Assembly: GCA_941918925.1 (NCBI GenBank)
Contig: OW799237.1
Coordinates: 16,907,201-16,971,200 of the forward strand
Source: Phyto melanocephala
Lineage: Eukaryota; Arthropoda; Insecta; Diptera; Rhinophoridae
DNA: 64,000 nucleotides
Direction: 5' to 3'
The translations under genes and the position numbers were made by a program. The notes under the pieces are model-generated. The model was not told the origin of the DNA. It worked only from the letters and a program-made list of their open reading frames with translations, and did not search any database. This document shows positions 13,000-24,517 of this stretch, piece after piece (position 1 is the first letter of the stretch; the number at the start of each line of letters is the position of its first letter).

Positions 13000-15971
13000 T
13001 TAACCAGACCAGTTGATTAGGAATAATTTTTTTTTTTAATTTGCCTTGACTTTATTTATTAATAAAGGGATGGAAAATCAGATTCGGTATTAAAAATTTA
13101 ATTTTAATGTACTTTTTTGATAATAAACTTACCAAAGTTATGTATATTTATTACTTTTGCACAATACATAATGTATGACTGACTTCCAAAACGTTCGTAT
13201 TTAAATCACATACATATGAAAAGTTTTGAAACAATTCATCAACTATAAAACCGATGCATTGTTTGCTTTCTTACTGCATTAAAAATACTTGGTGGCAGCG
13301 TTTTAAAACGGTATACATTGTATAATTATTTTACTGCGGCGTTATGACATATGATGTTTTGTTCAAACACAAGGCAATTTAAGTTTTGAAAGTCAGCCTG
13401 TTTTACAAATATAGTATATCTGTTTTCTTATCAAATTTTATTAAATAAAACATATCACAACAACTTTTCCAACCCTGATATATGAATTGGCCTTGACAAA
13501 AATATCCCCTAAAAAGTTATTTTGTTGTTGTTGGCTTGACCGGATCCTATTTGTAATAAAATGAAATAAAAATATTTTGAATATCTAAAAATGCTTAAAA
13601 TTTAAAAACTCTTTCTGATCATGCAAAAAATTTCATTGCAATGTTGGGCGTACCGCTTTCTCTATAGTGTTAATATATATTATAATACGTCTGGAAAAAA
13701 GGGTTTCTAAGCTTCATATGAATTTCTTATAAAAAGTGTGTAAACCACAATCACTAATGAAAGAAATATGAATTATGCCATGCCCATGTACATGTAATTT
13801 TTAAAGTTTTAGATTATGGGGCACAGCATTTAAAACAGTGTTTTGGCTAATGATAAAGTTAGAGCTCAAAAAAATTTTTTTGTTTATAGCTTGCGTTTAT
13901 TTTGACTTTCGATATGTAAGACTTAAATCAAATTAAATAATGCATGTTTTTGATAAAAATGAGGCAGAACTATATAAATCGCTTATTGAAAACTCATTTA
14001 TAAAAAGTACTAAAACTTTTGCAATTTAAGCCATTTACCAAACATCCACATGGTTTCATTCAAGACTTTTAATTATATTGAGCATTACAAACTCAACAGC
14101 TGTAAAGTGTGCAATAAATTTTTATTTATAAAAACGCATTTCCGCTATGCTAGCTAGCTTTTAATAAATATTTAACATTTTTAACATTTGCAGTTAGTGA
14201 AGAAAATTGCATTTTTTTTATCAATATAACTGAACACATATGTTGCATATATTCCAAAAATGTGTTACATCTTATAACTGACAAAAAAGGCCTTCATGTG
14301 CAATTTTTTTTTTATGTCAGTGTGTGTACCACTTTTGTTGGCAAAACAAAATCTATAAAAAGCATTAATAAATTTTTATAAAATTATGTGAAATACTAAC
14401 GGATTGTTATGACATATTAGGAAATGTGAGCAGAATTTGGAGAAAAAAAACAACAACAAATAAATTGTTTAACCAAATATATAGAGAGCCAGAAAAGTAT
14501 AGAAGGCATTGACACTTACTGGTCACTGATGTGTGGTGGCTTTTGTGGGGTAGTTTTTTTTATCTTTTCTGCCGCAAAAAGCTAACTAAAACCAATTTTT
14601 TTATTGTCTTTTGTTTTTATATTCAGTTTTTGTTTTGGACTTAAAGATTTGCTGTGCCTTTTTTGGGTTATTTTTTTTTTTATTAAAGTTATAAAGAAAA
14701 TATGTTTTTAATCAAAATATAAATGGGGTTATAAAAACTGTATACGGTGCTAGACATATTAATGAGTGTAATAAATTATTATGGGGAGGTTGTATTGGCA
14801 GTTCACTTTGCGTAATACTTTTGTTTGGGTTTTATTTGGCTTTTTTATTGTATTTTATGGAAAAACGAAAAAAAGGTCATCATTTTTGTTAGTGTTCCTT
14901 GTTTGGTTTTAATAAATATAAAATTTTCATATCGAATAACAAATTTGTTAAACATTTGTTATAAATGGCCTAAGACAAAAACAGGGCAGGTGCATTAAAC
15001 ACTTAAAAGTAATTTTTATTGGGGTCTAAGATCGGAATTATTTTTGGTGATGCCTAATGATGAGAGAGGCAAAATTTGTATTAATTTTTTTATTTTTTAT
15101 TATTTGTTGTTATAATCTAAAGAATTTTATTTTCAAGAGGAGTAAGAAGAATAAGTTGAATTTAGATCATCTGTAAATAGTTTCATTCTCATATCTCCCT
15201 TCGTTCAGCATTTTTTTTTATAAATAAAAAACACAATGTGAATGTGTTAAGTGGCACAGTAATTACATATACTGGCATACTGCTATCTAATTTACTCCAC
15301 ATATATTTCTGTCTTATTATCAAACTAAATTCTAGTCTCTAGTCTGGTTGTTTTTTATCCCCATATTTCTTTAAACAATTATCCCCATATTTCTTTAAAC
15401 AATTATCTTTATCCTATTTGCTTCACTGCTGTAGTTTGTGCACCTTCCCAGGCAAAACTGTATTGCCTTACTTCTCAATGTATCATGCGGCTTCAGGTGT
15501 TCTTTGGTCGAGCATGACTCCTTAAGCCCTAGGGATTGCACTCTTGCTCCATTTTGTAATACTATTAATATTACTTTCTGATAGTATGACCGTTCCACTG
15601 CCTATATTTGTATTTAATTTGTTTTATTATAGATGGCTCGGAAGAATTCTGGTGGTCCCTAGTGTTGGCCCAGAACATCCCGTATATTGTTTCGAGGCAT
15701 TAATTGATGAATACATGTAATATTTGCGTAATTATGCTTGATAATACTAGTCAGATTTAATTTCCGTACAACAATATAGATTTTGAATACGCTTTGAGTA
15801 CTCTGAGGTTGGTTGGTTTTAATATTTACAATCTTCTCCACATAGAGTGCTTTAGTTCTAATGCTGCTTTCGCTCTATTGAGCCTGTTGTTTGTGTTAGC
15901 TTTGGCACCTCTATTTGTTATAATAATTCCGTGTTTATGATGACAAAATTAAATTGTACGATCACCAGTTT
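13000..15971. other. AT-rich stretch without a recognisable gene
   Basis: No coding homology was seen. A 24-bp unit is tandemly duplicated at 15357-15404. Long T and A runs are frequent. The GC-richer patch near 15480-15560 has only a short ORF with no recognised product. Confidence 0.45.
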
Positions 15972-15985
15972 AAGGCGACGCTGAT
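15972..15985. repeat. Target-site duplication, 3' side of the R1-like element
   Basis: AAGGCGACGCTGAT, identical to 21393-21406. The bases next to it on both sides differ, so the duplication is exactly 14 bp. Confidence 0.95.
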
Positions 15986-16231
15986 TTTTTTTTTTTTTTT
16001 TTTTTTGCGGGTAAGGAGGTAAAAATGCAGATTCCGCATACACCAAAGGTCGTCACCAATGTGTTATGTCGGGCTCTCCCCATGGGAATACCGACTAAAA
16101 AACCCCCTGTCTTCCACCCTTGGAAAGCAATCCACCCCGGAACCGCATCCAGCATTACTTCGGGGTGGTTTCCTGATGGCTGTAACAGCCCCGTCCTTAT
16201 AAATGTCTGCGTCCAGGCCTCCGCTTAATCC

Positions 16232-19192
16232 TTAATCCGATGCATCCAGATCCTTCTTTTTCATCCGTAGTATATCCTCACAGTATCGCTTCACTGCGCT
16301 CCAGTTGTTCTCGCTGTTCAGCATGATGGGGATTATATTCTCCACAGTTATTTCACCTATTTTCCTTTCCAGCTCTTGTCGCTGCTGCGACCATTTGTTG
16401 CACTTGAAAAAAGTGTGTTCGGCGTCATCTATCTCCTCAGCCTCCTCGTATATGCAGTAGGGCGTTCCACATTTGCCAACCTTATGTAGGTACTTTCGGA
16501 AGTACCCGTGTCCTGTGAGCATCTGTGTCAGGTAATAATTAACTTCTCCTTTTGTTCTTCCAATCCAGTTTTCAAGGCGTGGAAGTAGTCTGGCAGTCCA
16601 CCTTCCCTTGGTTTCAGCTGTCCATCTGGCTTGCCAGGCCTGCAAGGTTTCGTGTACTATCCGCCTATGTTCCCCTTGCTCTAGGGTATTTGCCCGCTTC
16701 TTTTGCCATATCTTCCTTCGCTCTCGTATCCTAAGGTCAATAGGAACTGCTCCGGCTATTACAAGTGCAGCAGCTCCAGAGACTGTGCGGTATGCAGACG
16801 TTATCCTCAATACGGACGTTCGTTGAACGGCCAGTAGGGCGTTTGCTCTCTTCCTCCATTTCATTGCCCCTCCCCATACCTCGCAGCCATATAGGAGAAT
16901 ACTGTTGCTCGTCTCCATCAGCAATCTACGTTTGTTCTGAGTTGGGCCACCTACGTTCGCCATTAGTCGGCTGAGCTGCGCTGTTATTTTCGCCGCCCTT
17001 GTGACTGCATGCTGTATCTGGTTAAAGAAAGTCATCCTCGAATCCAGACTTATGCCCAGATATTTTATACACCTTCTAGTCCGTAGTGTGATCTCACCAA
17101 CATTGAATTCTAATTCAGTCGGTATATGTCGTTTGGTAAGTAGAATCAGTTCCGTCTTCTGAGTAGCTAGGCTAAGTCCGTGTGAGTCCAGCCACGCCTG
17201 TGTCCTTATCATCACCTGTCTGAGCTTGCGTTCCGCTCCCTCGATATCCCTAGCGTTGATCACCGCTGCTATATCGTCCGCGTAGCCCACGAGAAACGTG
17301 TCATGCGGCATTTCCATCCGAAGTATGTCATCGTAGCCAATGTTCCACAAGTCTGGCCCAAGAATGGAGCCTTGTGCTGCTCCCGAAGTGATGTGCATCC
17401 TTCGTTGCCCGTCGGTTGTGTTGTAGATAAGCTCTCTGTTGTTGAGGTAGTCTCCTATTATCCGTCTCAAATATATAGGCACTTGAAAACGAGACTCCAG
17501 TGCATGAAGAACGTCCGCCCACCTGAGGCTGTTAAAAGCATTCCTTACGTCCAAAGTCGCCAGTAATATCAGAGGCCTACTGGAGTTGCTCTTCTCCTGC
17601 GCAGTTTCAAAAGCGTGAACGACATCTCTAAGGGCCCCTACTGTGGACCTACCCGGTCTAAAGCCGTATTGTCTATCTGACAGCCCTCCCTTCAAGTCAA
17701 TGGCTTTTGCCAACCTTGGCTTTATGAGCCTTTCCAATAGTTTGCCAGCAGTGTCGAGCATGCATAATGGCCGGTACGCTGATGGTGAATCTGGGTCGCC
17801 TTTTCCCTTACTTATTAGCACTAGTTTCTGTGCCTTCCAGATTTTGGGGAACGTTCCTGCTGTAAGACATTTGTTAAAGGTATGTAGAAGCAGTTCCGGG
17901 CGTTTATATGCTAGTTCCCTTATAACTTCGGATGGTATGCCGTCGGGGCCTGGCGTCTTTCCGGATTTAAGTTTCGAGGCAGCTGCGATAAGTTCATCCG
18001 TTGTGAAAAGCGGGATGTCCATATTCTCTGCGGGAATCAGTTCCCCTTCCAAATTATCATGTGCTGGAAAGAGAGATTGAACGATCCGGCTCATTTTGTC
18101 TTCATTCATTGTTGGGGCGGGGCCTTTGCAGCTGAGTTTCCCCATGACGAGTTTATATCCTGTTCCCCAAGGATTGGAGTTTACATCGTCACGCAGCGCC
18201 TCCCATAGTTTTTTCTTGCTTTCAGAGATTTTTCCTTGCAATTTCCTCTTTGCTTCCTTGTACTCGTTTCTCTCATTTTCGGCATCGCCTTGCCGCCTGG
18301 CTCTAGTCAGTCTTCTCCTGCATTTAAAGCACTCACGTCTAGCCCTTGCGATGTCTTCGTTCCACCAGTGTACCGCTTTCTTCCCCCGCCTGTTCGTTCC
18401 GATTCTAGGCATCGCCTTGTTGCAACTCTTCTGTATTGTGTCTATCAATATTTCCGCGGCTACGGAGGCATCCAGCGTCTCCGGAGTCATGCTTGTCCGT
18501 TGGTCTATTTCCAATAGTAGTGTCCTTACATTTAGTTTTCCGGTGTTCCATCTGCGAGTCGTATTATGTCGCATCGTTTCCTCTACTCTTGCAGCGTGCG
18601 TTTTAAAGTTGTACGATATGTACTGGTGATCGCTGCCTGTGTATTTCTCAAGAACTGTCCAGTCTGCTATCCTGCCCAGAGTCCTCTCATATACCAGAGT
18701 GACATCTGGGATAGTGCCCCTACACCCAGGTCGCCTGAAGGTGGGGGTGTCTCCCACGTTCGCCGGTATCAGTCCAGATCTTGCCATCATATCGATAATT
18801 CTTCTGCCTCTTGCATCAGTAGTTTGCATTCCCCAGTCTACAGCCCTTGCGTTAAAGTCTCCGGCCACTATAAGGTGTCCCCGAATCGTGCGTACGAAGT
18901 CTTCGATACCGTTTAATTTAACTTCAAACTCTTCAATGTTGTCGCTTGGTGTGAGATAACAGCTTACAAGTGTGACATCCTCGATTTGTAACCATGCGAA
19001 ACAGTTTCCTTTCCCACTTCTATTTGGAATAAGTTTGCTTGCCCCTGGAATCCATATTGCTGCGGTGGTGCTGTCATCATCGATCCAAAGGCCAGTTTTC
19101 CTGCTATATTGTTCGCTTATTATGGCGATGTCCGCTGTTTCCTCTATCATGATCTGTGGCAGCAGTGCATCTGCCACTTTCCCTCTATGCAT
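16232..19192 (-). CDS. ORF2: apurinic-type endonuclease and reverse transcriptase
   Basis: The 986-residue ORF has no internal stop. Residues 1-195 form the endonuclease, with GDFNARAVDWG at 111-121 and SDHQYISY at 187-194. The RT follows from about 396: GKTPGPDGIPSEVI (411-424), QYGFRPGRST (508-517), ATLDVRNAF (545-553, first catalytic Asp), GAAQGSILGP (604-613), YADD (637-640) and KYLGISLDSRM (710-720). A C-terminal knuckle C908-x4-C913-x12-H926-x4-C931 is typical of R1-clade ORF2. It would nick target DNA and copy the element RNA onto the primer. The length is near the family norm. The first ATG is at 19192, but the conserved endonuclease start IKILQLN lies just upstream in the same open frame and overlaps the end of ORF1. 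The true start may therefore not be this ATG. Confidence 0.93.
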   Translation of the reverse strand: MHRGKVADALLPQIMIEETADIAIISEQYSRKTGLWIDDDSTTAAIWIPGASKLIPNRSGKGNCFAWLQIEDVTLVSCYLTPSDNIEEFEVKLNGIEDFVRTIRGHLIVAGDFNARAVDWGMQTTDARGRRIIDMMARSGLIPANVGDTPTFRRPGCRGTIPDVTLVYERTLGRIADWTVLEKYTGSDHQYISYNFKTHAARVEETMRHNTTRRWNTGKLNVRTLLLEIDQRTSMTPETLDASVAAEILIDTIQKSCNKAMPRIGTNRRGKKAVHWWNEDIARARRECFKCRRRLTRARRQGDAENERNEYKEAKRKLQGKISESKKKLWEALRDDVNSNPWGTGYKLVMGKLSCKGPAPTMNEDKMSRIVQSLFPAHDNLEGELIPAENMDIPLFTTDELIAAASKLKSGKTPGPDGIPSEVIRELAYKRPELLLHTFNKCLTAGTFPKIWKAQKLVLISKGKGDPDSPSAYRPLCMLDTAGKLLERLIKPRLAKAIDLKGGLSDRQYGFRPGRSTVGALRDVVHAFETAQEKSNSSRPLILLATLDVRNAFNSLRWADVLHALESRFQVPIYLRRIIGDYLNNRELIYNTTDGQRRMHITSGAAQGSILGPDLWNIGYDDILRMEMPHDTFLVGYADDIAAVINARDIEGAERKLRQVMIRTQAWLDSHGLSLATQKTELILLTKRHIPTELEFNVGEITLRTRRCIKYLGISLDSRMTFFNQIQHAVTRAAKITAQLSRLMANVGGPTQNKRRLLMETSNSILLYGCEVWGGAMKWRKRANALLAVQRTSVLRITSAYRTVSGAAALVIAGAVPIDLRIRERRKIWQKKRANTLEQGEHRRIVHETLQAWQARWTAETKGRWTARLLPRLENWIGRTKGEVNYYLTQMLTGHGYFRKYLHKVGKCGTPYCIYEEAEEIDDAEHTFFKCNKWSQQRQELERKIGEITVENIIPIMLNSENNWSAVKRYCEDILRMKKKDLDASD

Positions 19193-19209
19193 ATTCAGTT
19201 GAAGGATTT

Positions 19210-20643
19210 TTATTTTTGTCTTTCAGCTTTGCAGTTTCTTGACCCTGGTAGGTGGTCCGTCGGGGATTTACCTTGTTCTGTACAGAGACAGCAGTTTGGT
19301 GGGTTTCTGCACTGTTTCAAAAAGTGGCCTTCCTTGCCGCATTGAATACATAGCCCTCTTGCTTTCCTGTCAGTCCCTCGGCATTCTCGCTGTTCGTGTC
19401 CAAGCCCGAAACACTTGAAACAGCGTTTGTCATCCTCTCGGTATTTTATCCTGCAGTTTGTCCATCCAATTTTGATGCGTTCCGTCCTTAGTAGACCTTT
19501 CGCCCCATTTGTTGGTAGTGAGATGAAAGCTCTTCTTTGGTCTCTTGAGTTGAGATTCGTGAGTCGGACGGTTATATCCCCTTCTGTTGTTCCGGTCGCC
19601 TTGCAGACAGCGGTGATGACGTCATCTTTAGTGGATGTGCAGTCTATATCCCGTATCTCTATGGTTGTCTTTGGTTTCAGATCTCTAACTACTGCAGCTT
19701 CCTTTAGAGATTCCTTTATGGCCTCTGAGAACTGTTCCATTTTTCCTCCTTGTGCTACTTCTAACAGTATAGCACCGGTTCTGGTCTTGCGGATTGAGCG
19801 GACTGTAATATCTGCATCTTCTGGGTTCACGTTATCCTTCAGTAGCTTCAGGACATCTGCGTAGCTATGACCCTCAGCTGGTTTAACAACCACTGCGTCC
19901 GGTCGGTGTCTTGGCATCTTTTTCCGAACTTTCTTCTTAGCTGTCTGTTTTCTGCTGGGGGCACCTGGTATATTCTCAGCGAGCATTTCCTTCGTGCCTC
20001 TCTTGTCATCCTTCCTATGTTCCTTCTCCTGTGGGGTTTCCTTCTGTCTCTTTCCAGGTGTGGGCTTCCCGGCGGGGCTTGTCGCAGTGCGTTTTTGAGG
20101 CAGCGGTCTTAAGATTTGACGTTCCCTTGCCGGCTGCACAATCTCAACAATATCATCCGTGTGCTTTCTGGATTTTTCCTTCTCAGCTTCAGCTGTTTTC
20201 CAGTTCCTTCTATACTCTCCTGAAATATCGAGTAGCTCCTCGAGTTCTGACACGCCGTTTTGCACATCCATACTGATGTTTCTCTGCTTGGCGATTGCCT
20301 GTCTAATCTTCTTCAGAACCTTTCGGCACCTTTCCATAGTTTCCTCTTCAGAGTTCCTCATTTTTGTGATGAATTCCTGTCGAGGTGAGCTAGTGCGTGT
20401 TCCAGTGTATATCCCGTTCGTTTTTGCTAACCCAGTGATCTTATCATGGGTGCTCCGTGGTGTTTCTTCAGCGTCATGATCTTTCCCTGTGCTGGACTTT
20501 ATCTTTGGTGGCTCACTTCTCGTTGTCGGGAGACCAAATTTGATCCTTATTTGGGGTGATCTTTGCATTCTCCCACTCGGTTGGAATGGGTTTGCATCTT
20601 CTGCTGTGTCTTGTTGTTTCGTTTTGTTTTGTGGAGTTGTCAT
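19210..20643 (-). CDS. ORF1: Gag-like RNA-binding protein of the R1-like element
   Basis: The 477-residue ORF is intact. The N-terminal 260 residues are rich in Lys, Arg, Glu and Gln and look disordered, with a likely coiled region around residues 95-160. The middle part (about 255-390) resembles the RNA-binding region of R1/TRAS-type ORF1 proteins. The C-terminus has three zinc knuckles: CFKCFGLGHEQREC (408-421), CIQCGKEGHFLKQC (432-445) and an elongated CCLC...H...C (451-471). Such proteins coat the element RNA and form the ribonucleoprotein with ORF2 product. Its stop lies 17 bp before the first ORF2 ATG, and the ORF2 frame is -1 relative to it. The start at 20643 was chosen as the first ATG giving the usual length. 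Confidence 0.9.
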   Translation of the reverse strand: MTTPQNKTKQQDTAEDANPFQPSGRMQRSPQIRIKFGLPTTRSEPPKIKSSTGKDHDAEETPRSTHDKITGLAKTNGIYTGTRTSSPRQEFITKMRNSEEETMERCRKVLKKIRQAIAKQRNISMDVQNGVSELEELLDISGEYRRNWKTAEAEKEKSRKHTDDIVEIVQPARERQILRPLPQKRTATSPAGKPTPGKRQKETPQEKEHRKDDKRGTKEMLAENIPGAPSRKQTAKKKVRKKMPRHRPDAVVVKPAEGHSYADVLKLLKDNVNPEDADITVRSIRKTRTGAILLEVAQGGKMEQFSEAIKESLKEAAVVRDLKPKTTIEIRDIDCTSTKDDVITAVCKATGTTEGDITVRLTNLNSRDQRRAFISLPTNGAKGLLRTERIKIGWTNCRIKYREDDKRCFKCFGLGHEQRECRGTDRKARGLCIQCGKEGHFLKQCRNPPNCCLCTEQGKSPTDHLPGSRNCKAERQK

Positions 20644-21392
20644 CTTTTCTCAATTGGGTCCCGTCTCGAAATCGTTATCCATGGTCGATTACGCAGTTGC
20701 CCCGAGATTGACCCCGAGGGTCCCTTTGCATGCAGTGAGGTCCTCGCGAGGGTTGACACGAGACTTCATGGGTACTCGTGTTCAGAGCCAGGTCGGGCAC
20801 TAATCGGGAGTCCTCTCAACCGAACCTGCGTAGCCAACTTAATGGTAACAACACATGGAGCGTTTTCCGAGCCCTTGCCAAGGATTTAACAGGACGGTAG
20901 GCAACTGGGACATTTTCCTGAAAGCCATTTCCACGGAATTTCACTTCCGTGTACTGAGGTAACAGCCTGCCCCAGTTGTCAGCCCGAATTCATCTAATCA
21001 TACCGTTTTCCAGTCCTTATGCCAGGTCAATTGCCGGGTTGTCATCAGGTTATTCGTGGTGTTTCATTGGCGAGTTTCTATCGCTATTCATCCTAATCGT
21101 CTTCGGTGGTGGACGACGACTTGATATGAAATAGGGGAAACCACAGAGTCATCACACTCTCAACTTCTCCTCTCTTGAGGGAACCCCTGTGGGGGGTGCC
21201 TATTTAACGGCGGCACCCATTCGCCGTGTCACGGCACGTCATTGGACGTTTGCACCTTTTTATAGTGCGTCCTCGATCTCCGCCGCTCTTGGTCGGGGGC
21301 TGCTTATTCTTCGCAGCTAACCTACAAAAACGTAGGTCGTTCAGCTATCCGCCACCCGCTGACCCCGATGGTAGCCTGAGCTTAGCCCCATC
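20644..21392 (-). other. 5' UTR of the R1-like element
   Basis: About 750 bp of GC-rich sequence lie between the upstream target duplication and ORF1. The first 26 bases on the minus strand can fold back through GATGG/CCATC. A second small hairpin, CCTACGTTTTTGTAGG, lies at 21322-21337. R1-clade elements carry an internal promoter at their 5' end, but no core motif was identified with certainty. Confidence 0.6.
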
Positions 21393-21406
21393 AAGGCGAC
21401 GCTGAT
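21393..21406. repeat. Target-site duplication, 5' side of the R1-like element
   Basis: AAGGCGACGCTGAT, an exact copy of 15972-15985. Confidence 0.95.
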
Positions 21407-21829
21407 ATCACGCTGCATTTTTGGCTTATAAAAATTTCAGCAGTTTAACGAACAGCAGACACATCGAATGCTGGTAAAGTCTATTGCGAACAGATAATTT
21501 TAATATTCTAGTCTCTAATTAAAGTGTACAAACTTTACCAAATGCAGACAACTATTTGTTTTAATCAAAACTGGAAAAGATGATAAAAGGAAAATTAGAA
21601 ATATTTGATTTACCACAATATGGAGTCAATTCTAGTTTGTTTTTGTTTAAGCCTTTGTTGAAATAGCGTTTTATATGGACATTGAAATTTTAAGGAGTTT
21701 TGGACCCTAACTAGTTGTAGTATACTGGTAATTTTATTTTAAATTCCTCTACCATTTGAGACCTGAAATTGTGCATGTTGGACGTTCTCTTTTACGTCTG
21801 CGTATTTAGTGATAAAGTGGTACTTGCCG

Positions 21830-22060
21830 GAGCTCAAAGTCTATAATTTGGTATAGTTTCATGCCAAAAAATCTTCAATATCTTTTTGAAGCACTGTTTT
21901 ACAAAAACCTGTAATGCCAGAACGACACATGGAGCTGCATTTAACGTTTCACATCCGTACAGAAGTGCTGACTTTATTTTGGTGGTGGATAATGTCAATT
22001 AAACACGTTATAACAAAGACGACAAAAAACTTGTCTTGATCTGTTTACGAAGTTTTCGAT
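21830..22060 (-). pseudogene. Non-LTR reverse transcriptase C-terminal relic
   Basis: On the minus strand SALLYGCETLNAA (one frame) is followed by LQVFVKQCFKKILKIFWHET in another. These match the SVLLYGCETW and LQxFxNxCLRxILxIxWP blocks found after the RT domain in endonuclease/RT-type LINEs. Stops and frameshifts break it. It may be the same broad family as the relic at 277-990 but is in the opposite orientation and about 21 kb away. Confidence 0.6.
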
Positions 22061-24261
22061 ATAAATGCCTACATCCTCAAATTGGAGGAGGGAATATTAA
22101 TTTTGAGGCCAGGTCTTTCGGCAGTACTCGTTTTTATTTTTTTTTTATTTTTCAATTTGAATTTTCTGGCAGAGGAACATAACCATAGCGCCAGGGTATC
22201 CCACTTTAGTTCAGGGCCAGTATGTCACTCAATACCTCTATATAGAAAGTCGGAAAACTTTAACCAATAAATAAAAGAAAAGGTTGGTTAAGCCACCTCA
22301 AGCCGAGATATATACGTATAAACTTCTAAGTAAAAATACATTAAGAAGGAGTTTAATGGTGTTATTCCAGTAACAGGTAATTGAGATTGCTTGGTTCTCC
22401 TCCAGGTATAAATAAATAAGCTTATATGGAACTCCTTTAGTGATCATGACCGAAGGCGGTAACTCAAACTCATTACTTTTGTGGGCAAATTTAAATCGAG
22501 ATTCAATTAGTTGTTATATGTGAGATAACTTTGTTCACCCTGATCAGCAAAAGGATGCTCCACCAGTTGGTGTAATCCCTACAATTATTTTGACAGCCAA
22601 GCTGTTTTCGTATGAGTTGAGTTGAGTTGAGTCCTCAGAAGTTAACCTTTAATGGTTAGGAGACTTTTCCGTTGAGGGTTATTAGTTTTAAAGGATGATT
22701 TTAGGAAGACTGGGTCATTATATAGAAGTATTGCTTTTATCAGGGAACTTAGGCAGATATATTAAATTTGTTTACACTTTTAGAAGGCGCCAGCATTTCG
22801 GCATTCAAATCTAGTTTTCTTTCTTGGGATATTATGAAATCTAACTTACCGTTTTTCCATGATAAAGATATACAAATGTTATCCCAACAGCCGAAAAGAA
22901 AAGATATCAAATATGGCGCCACCACTAGCCAAAGTGAACTTTGATAGCATACGTATATGCGTAGACAATTTAAAACGGTGTTATATAGGAAATTTTCACT
23001 AAATATTTCAATTGAGGGTCTTTTTTAAATGTTTACCTTTACTTTTATTTTTGAAAAATTGCTACTGATTGATACTTCAGAATACACCAGTTCCGTTCAA
23101 TATATTATGTACTGCGTGATATTAATTTGAAATTTCCAATATTAAGAGTATCACTGAACTGTTTCGCAAATAGTGTAAATATATGATATCAGTTGTTTTT
23201 TTAATTTTCTTTGACAGTTTTTCCTCATATTGTCTTTCTTTACCCTATTTTGTACAACCACTCCTGGAACAGATTAAATATATTTTATAACCTCCCCTAA
23301 AGTCTGCACTAAAAATTTACTTAAAAGGACCCTTTAAAATATGCAATGATTTTTTTTAAGAAATCCATATTTTAGTCTGAATGCATTCTTTAAAGCTTTA
23401 AAAATGATTTTTTGATTAACATTTTTTTTAAAAACAGGGTAAAAATGCTTTAATTCAAACAACAAAACGACTGAGTTCAGCATTAAAAAACCATATAATT
23501 TTAATCAATAAACAGCAGCAACTAGAAAGTGCGTCATATTGTCAGATTCTACAATGAAACGCATTAGTCAACCCTTTTTTTTGCGTTCTTCTGCTCACAC
23601 GATTCTGGGTGGATTTGTGTTCTTAGATATTGTTGGTGTGTTTGTATTTCAGATTTTTTTTTTTTTTCGTTAAATAAATATAAGATGCATTTGCGTTTTT
23701 GTAAAACATGGGCAACAACACTTGCTGTAATATTTGTTTTTATAGTTTTTTTTTTACAATGTTTCCACCATACTTGACAGTATGTGACATGTGTCATATG
23801 AAAAATGAATTTATACAAAATACATGAACACCCATGTGCAGCAACAAAAACATCATAATAGCAAGTGTATTTAATGAACATTTGTGCGTTTTTTTTAATA
23901 TTTTTACAATTTATTTATTTTTTGGTTTTTGTAAAATATTGTGATTTTATTTTGCACTTTTGTTGTTGTTGTAGTTGTTGTTTAAACTTCAGTTTACATA
24001 TTACGCATTAAGAGCACAATTCCCCAATTTCATATTTTATGGCCTACACAAACATACTGTAGGAAAATTATGATTTTTAAGAGAAGGATGCAGTAAGTTG
24101 GTATGAATGAAAAAGTCTTATATATTTTCATGGAAAAGAGAAATTTGAAGAAATAAAATAAATACTTTAATAAAACATTTTATAGAGACCACAAATTCTA
24201 AAAAATTTATAAAAAAAATTTATTGTAAATTTTGTTTAAAAAAAATTAATAAAAATTTACT
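22061..24261. other. AT-rich stretch, no gene recognised
   Basis: No coding homology. A (GAGTT)n patch with four units lies near 22614-22634, and there are T runs at 22137-22150, 23576-23584, 23656-23668 and 23744-23754. Confidence 0.45.
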
Positions 24262-24517
24262 TTAACTCTTTACATGTTCATGACCTACAGATTTTGTGCA
24301 TTTCTGTAAAATTCAAGCACATAAAATATTATGTCACATGTATGTGACACCTAAGTAAAGTTCGGGAATTAATAGCCACATAAACAAACTTCAACACTAT
24401 TTATGTGCACTTGGTACAAGAAATTGTAGTTAAATATATTGTAGTATGTTTTTGACCTGAGTTTCAGCAAAAACTTCCATATCACATATATGTGACATAA
24501 AGTGGCGAACGATTTAA
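24262..24517. mobile_element. Possible TTAA-flanked MITE
   Basis: TTAA occurs at 24262-24265 and 24514-24517. Between them are two palindromes of similar sequence, GTCACATGTATGTGAC (24333-24348) and TCACATATATGTGA (24482-24495). Small piggyBac-type elements often show TTAA plus subterminal palindromes. The terminal bases themselves match poorly, so this is only a suggestion. Confidence 0.25.

Larger units (their letters stand above)
15986..21392 (-). mobile_element. Full-length R1-clade non-LTR retrotransposon
   Basis: This 5.4-kb unit lies between two copies of the same 14-bp sequence. It is visibly richer in GC than its flanks. On the minus strand it runs from 21392 (5' end) through a GC-rich 5' UTR, ORF1 (20643-19210), ORF2 (19192-16232) and a 3' UTR of about 225 bp. 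It ends in an uninterrupted A tail of about 21 bases (15986-16006 on the plus strand). The two-ORF layout, three Gag-type zinc knuckles, apurinic endonuclease, RT and a C-terminal CCHC motif are those of the R1 clade. R1 proper lives in 28S rDNA, but this copy is in ordinary AT-rich DNA. Both ORFs are open, so it is a recent and possibly active insertion. Confidence 0.93.

Noticed and set aside
16552..20889. Many plus-strand ORFs of 60-177 codons across the R1-like element
   Set aside because: They are antisense shadows of the two long minus-strand ORFs, with no motif of their own.
20644..21392. HDV-like ribozyme at the 5' end of the R1-like element, as in R2 elements
   Set aside because: There is a GATGG/CCATC terminal hairpin and a GGCTAAG string, but the nested double pseudoknot could not be drawn.
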